A DNA stretch of 50,482 nucleotides from Candidatus Ozemobacteraceae bacterium (GTDB lineage Bacteria; Muiribacteriota; Ozemobacteria; Ozemobacterales; Ozemobacteraceae): NCBI GenBank assembly GCA_035373905.1, contig DAOSOK010000037.1:1-50482 (forward strand), read 5' to 3'. This document shows, in pieces, positions 9,301 through 16,812 of this stretch. Made by a program: the position numbers and the translations under genes. The notes beneath the pieces were generated by a model. That model did no database searches. It was not told the DNA's origin and saw nothing but the letters and a program-made list of their open reading frames with translations. The number at the start of each line of letters is the position of its first letter. The first letter of the stretch is position 1.

Positions 9301-11794
9301 TGGCCGGATAGTCGACCATGTTGGCAACCGGGTCGTTGCAGGTGAAATTTTCCTTGAGCTTGTATGTCGTGCCCGTCATCGCCACATCGGATGGAACCGG
9401 GCCGTTGAAATCGATCTTGCTTCCGCTCCGATAATCGCAGATCAAGCCCGTTTGCTGGGTGAGCGTGCCGAAATTCCTGGAACGGAAATCATACACGTGC
9501 ACGCTCTCCGTCGCGCCGTTATAGTTTGCGCTATAGATTGCGAGCAGGCCCCCGTCGGGGCTTATTGCCATACGGGTGGAGAGGGGGGGCGGGAAGGCAT
9601 CGAACCTGCTATCCCACTTGGCATACACGGAGGCGTCCGGTCCGATCCAGTCGAGGCGGGTCCAGGTGGCACCGAAATCGGTGACGAGAACAAGCGCCCC
9701 ACCGTCAGGAAGGGCGATCATGTCGCTCATCGAAGCGGTCGTGGGGAAATCCACATCCGCCTGTTTGGTGCCGCTCGCATTAAACGAGACGTAGCCGTTC
9801 GCACTCATCAAAGAAGACTGTTTCTGAATGAGAAAACCACCGTTCTGGAAATAGACGTGATGGGTCGGCTGATCGCTTGTCACTCCCCAGCTTTCGGGGT
9901 CGATGACGCCAGGCGCAACATCGCCGTTGAAGACGTCGATGACTTCCGGAAGGGTCGACGAGGCGTTGTAACAGACACTGAGTTGGCTGCCGGCGCCATT
10001 GAACGCGAGATGCGTGGGGGTCTTAGAGTATCTCACAAGCTTTCGGGTCAGGTTCTCGTAATGGTGCTTCGACCAGGGGTCGATGAACTCGATTGTTTTC
10101 GTCGGGCCGTCGCAGGCAACGGCGACCATCTCGGACATTCTGGCGGCGACGCAGCCGGCGTCGCCGCTCGGCAGGAAGAGGACCGTCCGGTCCGTCGGAA
10201 TCGCCGTCGTGTAGGAGCCGGCCAGAAGGCCGGGGGTGTCGAGCGCGTAGATTTCGCCGGCCCCCTTCCGGTCGACCCAGACTTCGTTCATCGCGGGGCT
10301 GAGGACCGCCTGGTTCGTGATGTCGCCGCTGCCGGGATAGGCGACCCGGTTCGGCGGATCGGTCCAGACGTTGATCGTGCCCGCCTTCAACTCGCTGGGC
10401 ATCGCGAAAATGCGCGTTTTTCCGCCGCCCTGCTTCGAGGTGGCGATGACGACCCTGTTGTCGCCGGACACCTGCACATCCTGGATATCCTCTTTGGACG
10501 GATTCACCGGGTGACTGATCTTGGCGCACCCCCAGTCGGCGGGATTATTCGAGGAGGAGCTGGCGATGTAGGCGTCTTCCCAGACCGAGTAGACCCTGCG
10601 GCCGTCGCGCGAGGTGCAGGCGGCCATCGCCTTCTTGTTCGTGCTCGCCAGCCAGCCGGGAAGGCTGTAATCCTCGAGAGCGACGAGATTCTGGGGCGCG
10701 AACATGTTCAGACGTTTGAAGCACTTGGATGCATTATCATAGTCACCCAAATATATATACCCGTCCTCGCCGACCTGCAGATCGACGAATTTGGCCGTCG
10801 ATATCGGCAGAAACTTCACGAGAGAAAACGACGCCACGACGGTATCAGGAACCGAATAAATCGACAGGCCGGCAGGGGAGTGCGACGTCACGTAGCAGTA
10901 GCGCCCATCCGGCCGGAACACGACTCCGCGGTCCTTGCGGATGGCTTCATTGTCGTTCGGCTTTTCGAGATAGCTTGTGGATGTGGCATACACAACCACG
11001 CTCGTGCGCCTCGTGGCTGAAAACAGTCCCACGTTCGTCAGCAACAGGCTTTTCTCCCGCTGCGTCAGCACCCAATCGGAACTGGGATGGACGGCTATGT
11101 TGCCGGGACGGTCCGGATTGTTTTCCGTCTTGGTTTTAGGAGTTTTGCTGAACGGGAGGTCGAACGTCTCGACGACGTTTTTGGTCAGCGGGTCGATGGC
11201 ATATATGCAGATGTTGTCTTTGTCCGCGATGTAGATGCGGTTCGGGTTGAAGGACTTCGGCGTGGCGACCATCGAGAAGAGGCGCACCTGCGCCGGCTCG
11301 ACGCCGACGTCATCGGGGTCGGGAACGCGAGTGACGGTGACCACGACCGTCTTGAGGTTGGCCGGCTGAGAGCCGATCATCGCCTCGTTCCCGGCAAAAT
11401 CGCCCTTCACATCGGAGGTGAGGGTGGCAAGCGTGATACCCTCGAGCGTCTCCACCTGCATGACGTACGTCGCGACCACCTCAGGATCGTTGATCGGCCA
11501 TGTCACCGTGGCCGTGAAATCGACGACGGGCGTTCTCGCATAGGCGCTGCCGGCGAGAATCTCGGTCATCGAGGCCTGGGCGATCGTCCGCATGCGGTCC
11601 TGGTGGACGTAGGCGTTCGTCCGGTCGATGCCGGTCTGAAGGGTGCCGACGACAGGAATCAGGAGGGAGCCGGCCACGACGATCATGATCAGCGCCTCGG
11701 CGAACGTCATGCCCCATCGAATCCGGGGTTCGGCACCGACGAACCGGCGGAAACGCCGCGCCATCCTGAACACTCGCTTTGCAACCGTCGTCAC
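6341..11794 (-). CDS. Giant modular pilin: prepilin N-terminus with propeller, F5/8C, LamG and kelch domains
   Basis: About 1,817 residues (numbering below is from the upstream ATG at 11827). A basic leader ends in Gly-39, followed by MTFAEALIMIVVAGSLLIPV with Glu at +5: a type IV prepilin signal and helix. A pilin-sized region (to ~185) leads into YVTN/WD-like propeller repeats (~190-1130). Kelch-like blades follow (IYLLGG, LLVFNG), broken by a discoidin/F5-8C domain (~1232-1381, WRLFDGQEG...QWVQMDFG) and a LamG-like domain (~1449-1655, LKFNETSG...ISAWVYL...DDFRIF), and ending in blades YRVGG, IFIFGG and IYLLGG. I prefer the GTG at 11794 (GGAGGGG 4 bases upstream), since a -10 box lies on the upstream ATG. 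It heads the minor-pilin operon, where a PilV plus PilY1 would be expected, so a tip adhesin is inferred. Confidence 0.85.
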   Translation of the reverse strand: MTTVAKRVFRMARRFRRFVGAEPRIRWGMTFAEALIMIVVAGSLLIPVVGTLQTGIDRTNAYVHQDRMRTIAQASMTEILAGSAYARTPVVDFTATVTWPINDPEVVATYVMQVETLEGITLATLTSDVKGDFAGNEAMIGSQPANLKTVVVTVTRVPDPDDVGVEPAQVRLFSMVATPKSFNPNRIYIADKDNICIYAIDPLTKNVVETFDLPFSKTPKTKTENNPDRPGNIAVHPSSDWVLTQREKSLLLTNVGLFSATRRTSVVVYATSTSYLEKPNDNEAIRKDRGVVFRPDGRYCYVTSHSPAGLSIYSVPDTVVASFSLVKFLPISTAKFVDLQVGEDGYIYLGDYDNASKCFKRLNMFAPQNLVALEDYSLPGWLASTNKKAMAACTSRDGRRVYSVWEDAYIASSSSNNPADWGCAKISHPVNPSKEDIQDVQVSGDNRVVIATSKQGGGKTRIFAMPSELKAGTINVWTDPPNRVAYPGSGDITNQAVLSPAMNEVWVDRKGAGEIYALDTPGLLAGSYTTAIPTDRTVLFLPSGDAGCVAARMSEMVAVACDGPTKTIEFIDPWSKHHYENLTRKLVRYSKTPTHLAFNGAGSQLSVCYNASSTLPEVIDVFNGDVAPGVIDPESWGVTSDQPTHHVYFQNGGFLIQKQSSLMSANGYVSFNASGTKQADVDFPTTASMSDMIALPDGGALVLVTDFGATWTRLDWIGPDASVYAKWDSRFDAFPPPLSTRMAISPDGGLLAIYSANYNGATESVHVYDFRSRNFGTLTQQTGLICDYRSGSKIDFNGPVPSDVAMTGTTYKLKENFTCNDPVANMVDYPANFYWNTTSKYGGVRTTRFFGYLRIPEPVKAIGLALRDGGRFSLDGGTWFSHQFENSAGGVWAAAFDVPGLDPPAGPRVQFDKSTQGDNDLAMGPFFSLKAGADISGSGTADITCHGYTALGSSNGANWTRIPKTYTVPLRITPPHVLEWTNSPTNAGFNRFFLTFGRDVASSTLYLFNAETSLLYAVPMSGAVIPKPLVAGIAANTGQGLAITPDGQMLLIPAKNPSRVHLVDISIPARASYLSIIDGIDLPQTPVCIAARPFNRIASRKDVYDVVATFTVEPPTGSNIAAVATNGIYLLGGTAANQTDPLTTILRFNPSDNSIALLSKTLEKKAGAPAVVSYDDELLVFNGMEAVPTGWVQKYNPTTNTLITSADPPTPILNPVMTGYTTPAPYAVTKSSDSTTTTNEPAWRLFDGQEGNTSPPYTAWWAGSGKSANQWVQMDFGTPVIVNGFKVINFTAFGNYGAKDCKILGSNTNTWTTLNTDYFVIGTFTALNTSGWQSFGPWANMSAFQYYRFFVVNNYGSDGVCVVECKFLQTSIQPIGSFMSQTAADDNATVITRRNHAGCMTPYGPVIAGGYAPTTATRSVQVYWPHAVASFSFTGEAQTPVVPLIHLKFNETSGVTANDSSGNGKNGTLTTSTWTSGKFGNAVNINGGYVTIPSGTTIGFGTATSYTISAWVYLNANHNWARVCDFATNASTYGFLTTQSSFTGKPGFCVTNTAGGPAIDSSEPIPVGVWTHLAVTASGTDGKLYMNGVVVGTNPAMTVNLTHLGNCSNRIGKSVGAGEASLNGLIDDFRIFPAAMSQDEIQALIASRWLGISRDLAPMPGNRVNHSLVWHENKLYRVGGSDGTNILTTVDRFDPATNVWTELSAAADTDEFTDPAVLFKRQRAGACSFGDEIFIFGGENPVGTRLSTAAAWNPATRTVRRLKDLPLQTTWGFSEMALESYTPLGINAVPLGPYIYLLGGSNGTANGTSKQVLRYTP

Positions 11795-11825
11795 GTTTCC
11801 CCTCCGAAAAGGTTCTCTCCTTTTC

Positions 11826-11855
11826 ATTGTACCCTGAAAAGGCGCATCTTGTCAC
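11826..11855 (-). promoter_or_regulatory. Promoter of the pseudopilin operon
   Basis: On the minus strand GTGACA, an 18-base spacer and TACAAT. The -10 box overlaps the most upstream ATG (11827), which argues that translation starts at the GTG at 11794 behind GGAGGGG. Confidence 0.55.
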
Positions 11856-11867
11856 ATGATACGAGGA

Positions 11868-11889
11868 GGCGCGCACGGACGTGCGCGCC
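11868..11889 (-). terminator. GC-rich hairpin after the CpaE-like gene
   Basis: GGCGCGCAC, a 4-base loop and GTGCGCGCC form a perfect 9-base stem 26 bases after the upstream stop codon. No T-run follows, so it is either a weak terminator or an mRNA-stabilising stem. Confidence 0.45.
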
Positions 11890-11914
11890 GCCGGGAGGTT
11901 ACGGGGTTACGAGG

Positions 11915-14851
11915 TCAGCGGGCTTCGGCGGCACGTTCCTCGATCTGCGGGAGGTTCGTGACGGCAATCGTTTTGCTGAATGCGTCGATGTCTTCCTGGA
12001 GAATGGTGAAGTCCATTGAGACCGTTTCTTTGCCCTTGGGTGAGAAGATACGGAGATTCAGACGGTCGGAGACGTGGACGACGTCCTTGCCGTCTGCCGA
12101 GGTGAGCGTGAAGGTGGCGGACTCGTTCTGGTCGGGGTTCGGATACCCGACAGCCTTGGCGCCGGTGGCCGGGTTCGTCAGCTCGGCGCGCCACTGCGGA
12201 GGCGTCATGCGCAGGCCGCGGGCAAGACCGGCGGACTGGACGTTCACGCAGAAGTATCGGACCGGGAGAGCCATGTCTTTCGCCATGCCGGCGCCGGGAT
12301 AATGCCAGAGCCGGGCCTGCTCGCCGGTGAGGTCCATGACCATGCGGCCCGCCCACAGGTCGTTGGCGGTGACGAGCGCGGGCATGCTCGCGACGACGGC
12401 GTTGGTCTTCGATTCGACCATCTGCAGGACCAGCAGGTCGTCGGGCATCACGCGGCCGAGGCCGGTGCAGTGGATGACGATCTTCCCCTCGTTGAGGTGC
12501 TCCTTCGAAAGCGGCGCCATGACCTCGCGACCGCCGCGCTGGTTGCGGAGGCGGACGGCGAATCCGTCGATCCGCCCCTTGCCGGTGGCCGACTCGAGGC
12601 CGGACAGCTTTTCAAAACGCAGTTCGACGTCGAACGGCGGCTGGGTGCCTTCCTGGACTTCGGCGACATGCTGCTCGAGCTCGGTTGTGAGGACAGAAAG
12701 ATAGGAGGGCATATTGCTCATCGCCTCGAGCTTCTGCTTGGCCGCCGTGTAGCCCGGGTTCACGCGCAGGGCTTCCTTGAAACTGTTCTCCGCCTCTTTG
12801 TACCGGCCGACCATCAGCAGGAGGTTGCCCAGCTTCAGGTGCAGGTCGGGATAGTTGGGATGCGCGTCGAGGAGTTCCTGGTGCATGTTCAGCAGGCTGT
12901 GGAGCTTGTCGAAGTATTCGCGCAGCGACGCGAGCCGCTCGGCCACGTCGAAGTAGTTGGACTGGAGGTTCTCGACGACCGAGAGGGCCTGCATCGACTC
13001 GTAGAACTGGCCGGCATTGTTGAAGTAGATGCCGAGCATATAATAGACACGGATATTTTTCGGCTTGATGTTCATCAGTTCGCGGATCGCCGCCTCCAGC
13101 GAGCCGCTCTCACCCATGCACATCGCCATGTACAGCCTGGCCTCGGAATACTGCGGGTTCAGTTCGAGGGCCTTGCGGAACTGCTGGATGGCCTCGTCAT
13201 ACATGTGGAACTGGAACATGAGCTTGCCGGCGTCGTTGTGCAGGTCGGGGAAGTCGGGATTCGACGAGATCTTCTGCTTGACCGTCGCGAGCGCCTTGTC
13301 GCGCATTTCTTCGTCCGACATGATCTGGGCGAGGTATCCGAGAGCCATGTGGTTGGTGGGTTCGAGCTCGATGGCTTTCTTCAGGGCATCGACGGCCATC
13401 GAGATGTTCTTCTGCAACGTGAAGATCTCGCCGAGAATCTGGTAGATCGCGCTCGAGCGCGGGCAGAGCGAGATCAGCCGCATGGCGTCGGCCTGGGCTT
13501 TGTCCAGGTTTCCGTGGGTCAGGTTCGCCCGGGCGTATTTCAGCAACGGAGCGCACGACTCTTCGGTGATGCCCGCGAACATATCGACGGAGGCCGGCAG
13601 TTCGGGAACGGAGGGAGTGAGCGCCTTGCGCTCGCCCCTCTCGGGAGCGAACAGGAACCGGTAGATGAAGCCGCCCTGCGCCTGGGTCTGGAGGGCCGTC
13701 TCCTGCAGGACGGTGCGGACCAGCAGCCGAACGACGTTGCTGTAGGGGCTGGTCGGACCGCGCTGATACACACTCTGGCCGTGCTCCAGGGGGGCCGACT
13801 TGAACTGCGGCAGGCCGCCGAGAACGCGGTATTTGAACAGTTTCTTCACCTTCTCGGGGTCGAACGACTCTTCCGTTTTGGTCACGAGCAGGTTCACGCG
13901 GTTTTCCGAGATGTTCAGATGCGCCATTCCCTGGAGGAAGCGGGCGTTGTTCTTGATCGCGAGGGCGTCGGCGATGTCGACCAGGAAGAACAGGTGGTCG
14001 GACAGATCGATCACGTTCAGCAGCAGTTCGGTCATACTGCTGTCGGTGTCGATGACGATGTAATCGAAATACTGCCGGCAGATCTTCAGGGCCGACACCA
14101 GGTCGGGAGCGTCGATCTTCTCGCCTTCGAGGAAGTCGCTCGGAGCGGGCAGACTGTACAGGTTGTCGGTGTGCCTGACGAGGTGGCGGACCATGACGTC
14201 CCAGCCGGAGATGCCGGTTTTGACGGCTTCGAAGAAGCTCATCATCGACTTGGGAGAGAAGACGCCCATGACGTAGGTGCCGTCGCCAAAATACACGTCG
14301 AGGTCGACGTAGAGGATCTTGCGGGGGAGTTCGGCGCCCAGCATATGGGCGAGCGTGGTCGCAAACGTCGTCTTGCCGTAGCCGTTGCGGGCCGAGGCGA
14401 CTGTGACGATCTTGGCCTCGCGCTTTTTCTCGGCGATCGGCTGGGTCGAGACGTTGGCGCTTTTCAGCCGGCGGCTGAGAGCGCCGAGCAGCTTGAAGCT
14501 AATGGAGGGCTTTTCCCGAAGCAGGCGTTCGAAATCCTGGCCGGGGATCTTGAGCAGGATCGTCTGCTGAAGTGCGGTCGTCGTCGCCGACCGGGCGGAA
14601 TCCTTGTCGAAGAGAGCCATTTCACCGAAGAAATCGCCGTTCTTCAGGATCGCGACGACCTTGTGCTCCTGGAAGATGTCGCGAACCGACACTTCGATCT
14701 GGCCGGTCTTGACGATGTAGAAATCACGGGAGAAGTCTCCCTGCTGGAAGATGATTTCGCCCCGGTTGTACGTCACGGCGACGGTGATCGTCGCAATCTG
14801 CTCCAACTCCTGGCGCGTGAGACCATTGAACAGTTCGATCGTATCGAGCAT
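11915..14851 (-). CDS. CRP-like domain / CpaE-like ATPase / TPR fusion protein
   Basis: 978 residues without signal peptide or membrane span, so cytoplasmic. Domains: cyclic-nucleotide-binding fold (~1-135; GEIIFQQGDFSRDFYIV, NGDFFGEMALF and DSARSATTTAL form the phosphate cassette); CpaE/MinD-type P-loop ATPase (~148-410; ARNGYGKTTFATTLA, LYVDLDVYFGDG, FDYIVIDTDSS); at least eight TPR-like helix pairs (~430-750); and a C-terminal beta-rich domain (~760-978) I do not recognise. The family's first Walker lysine (KGGxGKT) is Arg here. CpaE proteins position Tad-pilus machinery; here the usual receiver domain is replaced by a nucleotide sensor. GAGAGGAG precedes the ATG. The gene lies directly upstream of the pilin operon, so a regulatory link is plausible but inferred. 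A 933-codon frame on the other strand is a shadow. Confidence 0.88.
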   Translation of the reverse strand: MLDTIELFNGLTRQELEQIATITVAVTYNRGEIIFQQGDFSRDFYIVKTGQIEVSVRDIFQEHKVVAILKNGDFFGEMALFDKDSARSATTTALQQTILLKIPGQDFERLLREKPSISFKLLGALSRRLKSANVSTQPIAEKKREAKIVTVASARNGYGKTTFATTLAHMLGAELPRKILYVDLDVYFGDGTYVMGVFSPKSMMSFFEAVKTGISGWDVMVRHLVRHTDNLYSLPAPSDFLEGEKIDAPDLVSALKICRQYFDYIVIDTDSSMTELLLNVIDLSDHLFFLVDIADALAIKNNARFLQGMAHLNISENRVNLLVTKTEESFDPEKVKKLFKYRVLGGLPQFKSAPLEHGQSVYQRGPTSPYSNVVRLLVRTVLQETALQTQAQGGFIYRFLFAPERGERKALTPSVPELPASVDMFAGITEESCAPLLKYARANLTHGNLDKAQADAMRLISLCPRSSAIYQILGEIFTLQKNISMAVDALKKAIELEPTNHMALGYLAQIMSDEEMRDKALATVKQKISSNPDFPDLHNDAGKLMFQFHMYDEAIQQFRKALELNPQYSEARLYMAMCMGESGSLEAAIRELMNIKPKNIRVYYMLGIYFNNAGQFYESMQALSVVENLQSNYFDVAERLASLREYFDKLHSLLNMHQELLDAHPNYPDLHLKLGNLLLMVGRYKEAENSFKEALRVNPGYTAAKQKLEAMSNMPSYLSVLTTELEQHVAEVQEGTQPPFDVELRFEKLSGLESATGKGRIDGFAVRLRNQRGGREVMAPLSKEHLNEGKIVIHCTGLGRVMPDDLLVLQMVESKTNAVVASMPALVTANDLWAGRMVMDLTGEQARLWHYPGAGMAKDMALPVRYFCVNVQSAGLARGLRMTPPQWRAELTNPATGAKAVGYPNPDQNESATFTLTSADGKDVVHVSDRLNLRIFSPKGKETVSMDFTILQEDIDAFSKTIAVTNLPQIEERAAEAR

Positions 14852-15003
14852 GGATACTCTCCTCTCTCTTTGTGACGTCGATTATGAACCGGAACTCTCT
14901 CTGCGTGATATGGACAAACGTCACTACAGTCGCAATCTTACCAGAGGTGAAAACATCCGGTCAACAAGGTTTTGCGGGTTTTTCCGAATGTACGCCGCCG
15001 GTT

Positions 15004-16812
15004 TCATTTCGGAAAACCGAAAGACCTCTTCAGAACCCAGAATGCGGACAGGAGGGAGAGCACTTCCGCGATGAGGCGGGGCGCGACGACGTCGATCATC
15101 TCGGGGTTGGAGGCGACGTGCATCACCAGGGTGCCGAGTTCGGGCACCCCCGACCAGCCGTATGCCAGACCAAGCAGCAGCGCGACGAATCGAAGCAGGC
15201 CGCCCTTCGCGCCCGTGACGAACGCCGTTCCTGCGAATCCATAGCCCAGGAGGATCTTTTTGAGCATCCGTTCCTCGAGGAGGATTTCCGGGGAGAGGGA
15301 GAAAGCGAGCGTCGCAAGCCGGGCCGTGAAGAAGACGCCGAACAGAAAACCGGGGAAGCTCAGCGACGGGGCCTGACGATGAGGGGTTTCTTCCGGGAGC
15401 GGAGCCGGCGCATCGGCGCCGGAAACGGCGAGAGGCGTTTCGGAAGCGGCAAGAGGGGCTCCGCAGGCCCGACAGAAGGTCGATTCGGGCGGGCAGCGAT
15501 GTCCGCAGGCCGGACACGGAATTTTCTGTTTCGCGGCTTGCGGCGCGGGGGGTTCGGGAGTTGCCTGCGGAGGCGGGGCCGTCGCAGGTGCCCGAGGCGG
15601 CGCGGGCGGCGTTGCCGCTGCGCGCGGGGGCGGAGGAGCGGCCGGACGCGGAGGCGCTGGCGATTTCTGCGGCGGGAGCGGATGAAGTTCTTCGGGGACA
15701 CGGAACGCGACCGTCGCCATGGCGGCGGCCGGAGATGCGCCTCCGCTGATATCGACGCGGAGGACGATATCGGCGAACCGCAGCCGGTCGCCGTTCTCGA
15801 GGCGCGTGCGGGAGTCGAGCCGGACGTCGTTCCGGAACGAGCCGTTCGCGCTGCCGAGGTCCGTCAGCCAGAAGCCGTCGGCATCCGACTCGATCTGCGC
15901 GTGCCGGCGACTGACCCGGTTGCTGTCGAGGCGGATCTCGGTCTCGTCGGAGCGGCCGATGACGGCGGGAAAGGACGGGATCTCGACCGGCCGTCCGTCT
16001 TCGAGACGAAGCGTCAGAACCGGGCCGCGACCCGGTGCGGAAGGCGCGGAAGGTGCGGCCGGCGTGGCCGGCGGTTTGGCCTGGACCGGGGATGGCGCGG
16101 GTTTCGGCGCGGGCGGGGGCGGCGCGGGCGGCCCGCCCGTTTTTCCGGGTTCGACGGCCGAAGCGGCGGCCCGGGCGACGGATCCGGCGGCCGCGGCGAG
16201 AACGGCGCCAGCCGCCGCCGCCGCGGCCCCTTTCGCGGCCTGGCCGAGCATGCCCCCGAGATCGGGAACGGAGGATCCCGCGGCCGGGCCGGCTCCGCCG
16301 CCCGGCGTTCCGTTCGGAAGCGACTCGATCGGCCGGCGGGCGATCTCGTCGAACTCCTCTTTTGCGCGGCGGAGCTTGCCGGTCGTGTCGCGTTCGTCAC
16401 GGACGTCCCCGGCAAGGCCGATCAGCAGGTCGTGAAGGGTGCCGCCCGTCGGGGATTTCACGGTGACGTGGAGCCCTTTCCCGCTTCGTAATATCATCCA
16501 TGTTATACATGCCGGCCCGTTCATCACGGCCGTCTGGAGCAGGCCGACGCCGAGCGTCGCCGAGAACTGGTATCCGGGCCGGAGCAGGCTGAGCCTTCCG
16601 TCCTCGAAAACGCCGTCCCAGCGGCCTGCCGCCTGTTCGCCCGGGGTCCCGGGAACGCCGCCGGGGAGCATCGCCGTGGCGGCGATTCCCTGGAACAGCG
16701 CAAGCGCGGCGTTGACAGTGCCGGCGGGGTCGGCCCCCGCATCGACGCGCCGCGCGAGTTCTTCGAGCGCCGGCTCGAAAGCGGTCAGGACGAGTTCGGT
16801 CGCGCCGCTCAT
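15004..16812 (-). CDS. FHA-domain, zinc-ribbon membrane protein
   Basis: 602 residues. An N-terminal alpha/beta domain (~1-160), an Ala/Pro-rich linker, an FHA phosphothreonine-binding domain (~264-355: VIGRSDETEI, SRRHAQIE, GSANGSFRND carry the family Gly-Arg, Ser/Arg/His and Asn-Gly), a second Pro/Ala linker, one C4 zinc ribbon (~433-452: CPACGHRCPPESTFCRACG) and three or four hydrophobic segments at the C-terminus. The start overlaps the end of the 1,001-residue gene by four bases. FHA domains recognise Thr-phosphorylated partners, but no Ser/Thr kinase is seen in this window. The combination suggests a membrane-bound signalling scaffold for its two neighbours; no specific function can be given. 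Confidence 0.85.
   Translation of the reverse strand: MSGATELVLTAFEPALEELARRVDAGADPAGTVNAALALFQGIAATAMLPGGVPGTPGEQAAGRWDGVFEDGRLSLLRPGYQFSATLGVGLLQTAVMNGPACITWMILRSGKGLHVTVKSPTGGTLHDLLIGLAGDVRDERDTTGKLRRAKEEFDEIARRPIESLPNGTPGGGAGPAAGSSVPDLGGMLGQAAKGAAAAAAGAVLAAAAGSVARAAASAVEPGKTGGPPAPPPPAPKPAPSPVQAKPPATPAAPSAPSAPGRGPVLTLRLEDGRPVEIPSFPAVIGRSDETEIRLDSNRVSRRHAQIESDADGFWLTDLGSANGSFRNDVRLDSRTRLENGDRLRFADIVLRVDISGGASPAAAMATVAFRVPEELHPLPPQKSPAPPRPAAPPPPRAAATPPAPPRAPATAPPPQATPEPPAPQAAKQKIPCPACGHRCPPESTFCRACGAPLAASETPLAVSGADAPAPLPEETPHRQAPSLSFPGFLFGVFFTARLATLAFSLSPEILLEERMLKKILLGYGFAGTAFVTGAKGGLLRFVALLLGLAYGWSGVPELGTLVMHVASNPEMIDVVAPRLIAEVLSLLSAFWVLKRSFGFPK

Noticed and set aside
8867..11020. 717-codon plus-strand frame opposite the giant pilin
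   Set aside because: Shadow of the real gene: arginine/glycine-rich, no recognisable domain and no promoter or ribosome site.
12074..14875. 933-codon open frame on the plus strand opposite the CRP/CpaE/TPR gene
   Set aside because: It mirrors codon positions of a gene with clear domains, has an Arg/His/Gly/Val-rich composition typical of high-GC shadows, and no Shine-Dalgarno or family motif.
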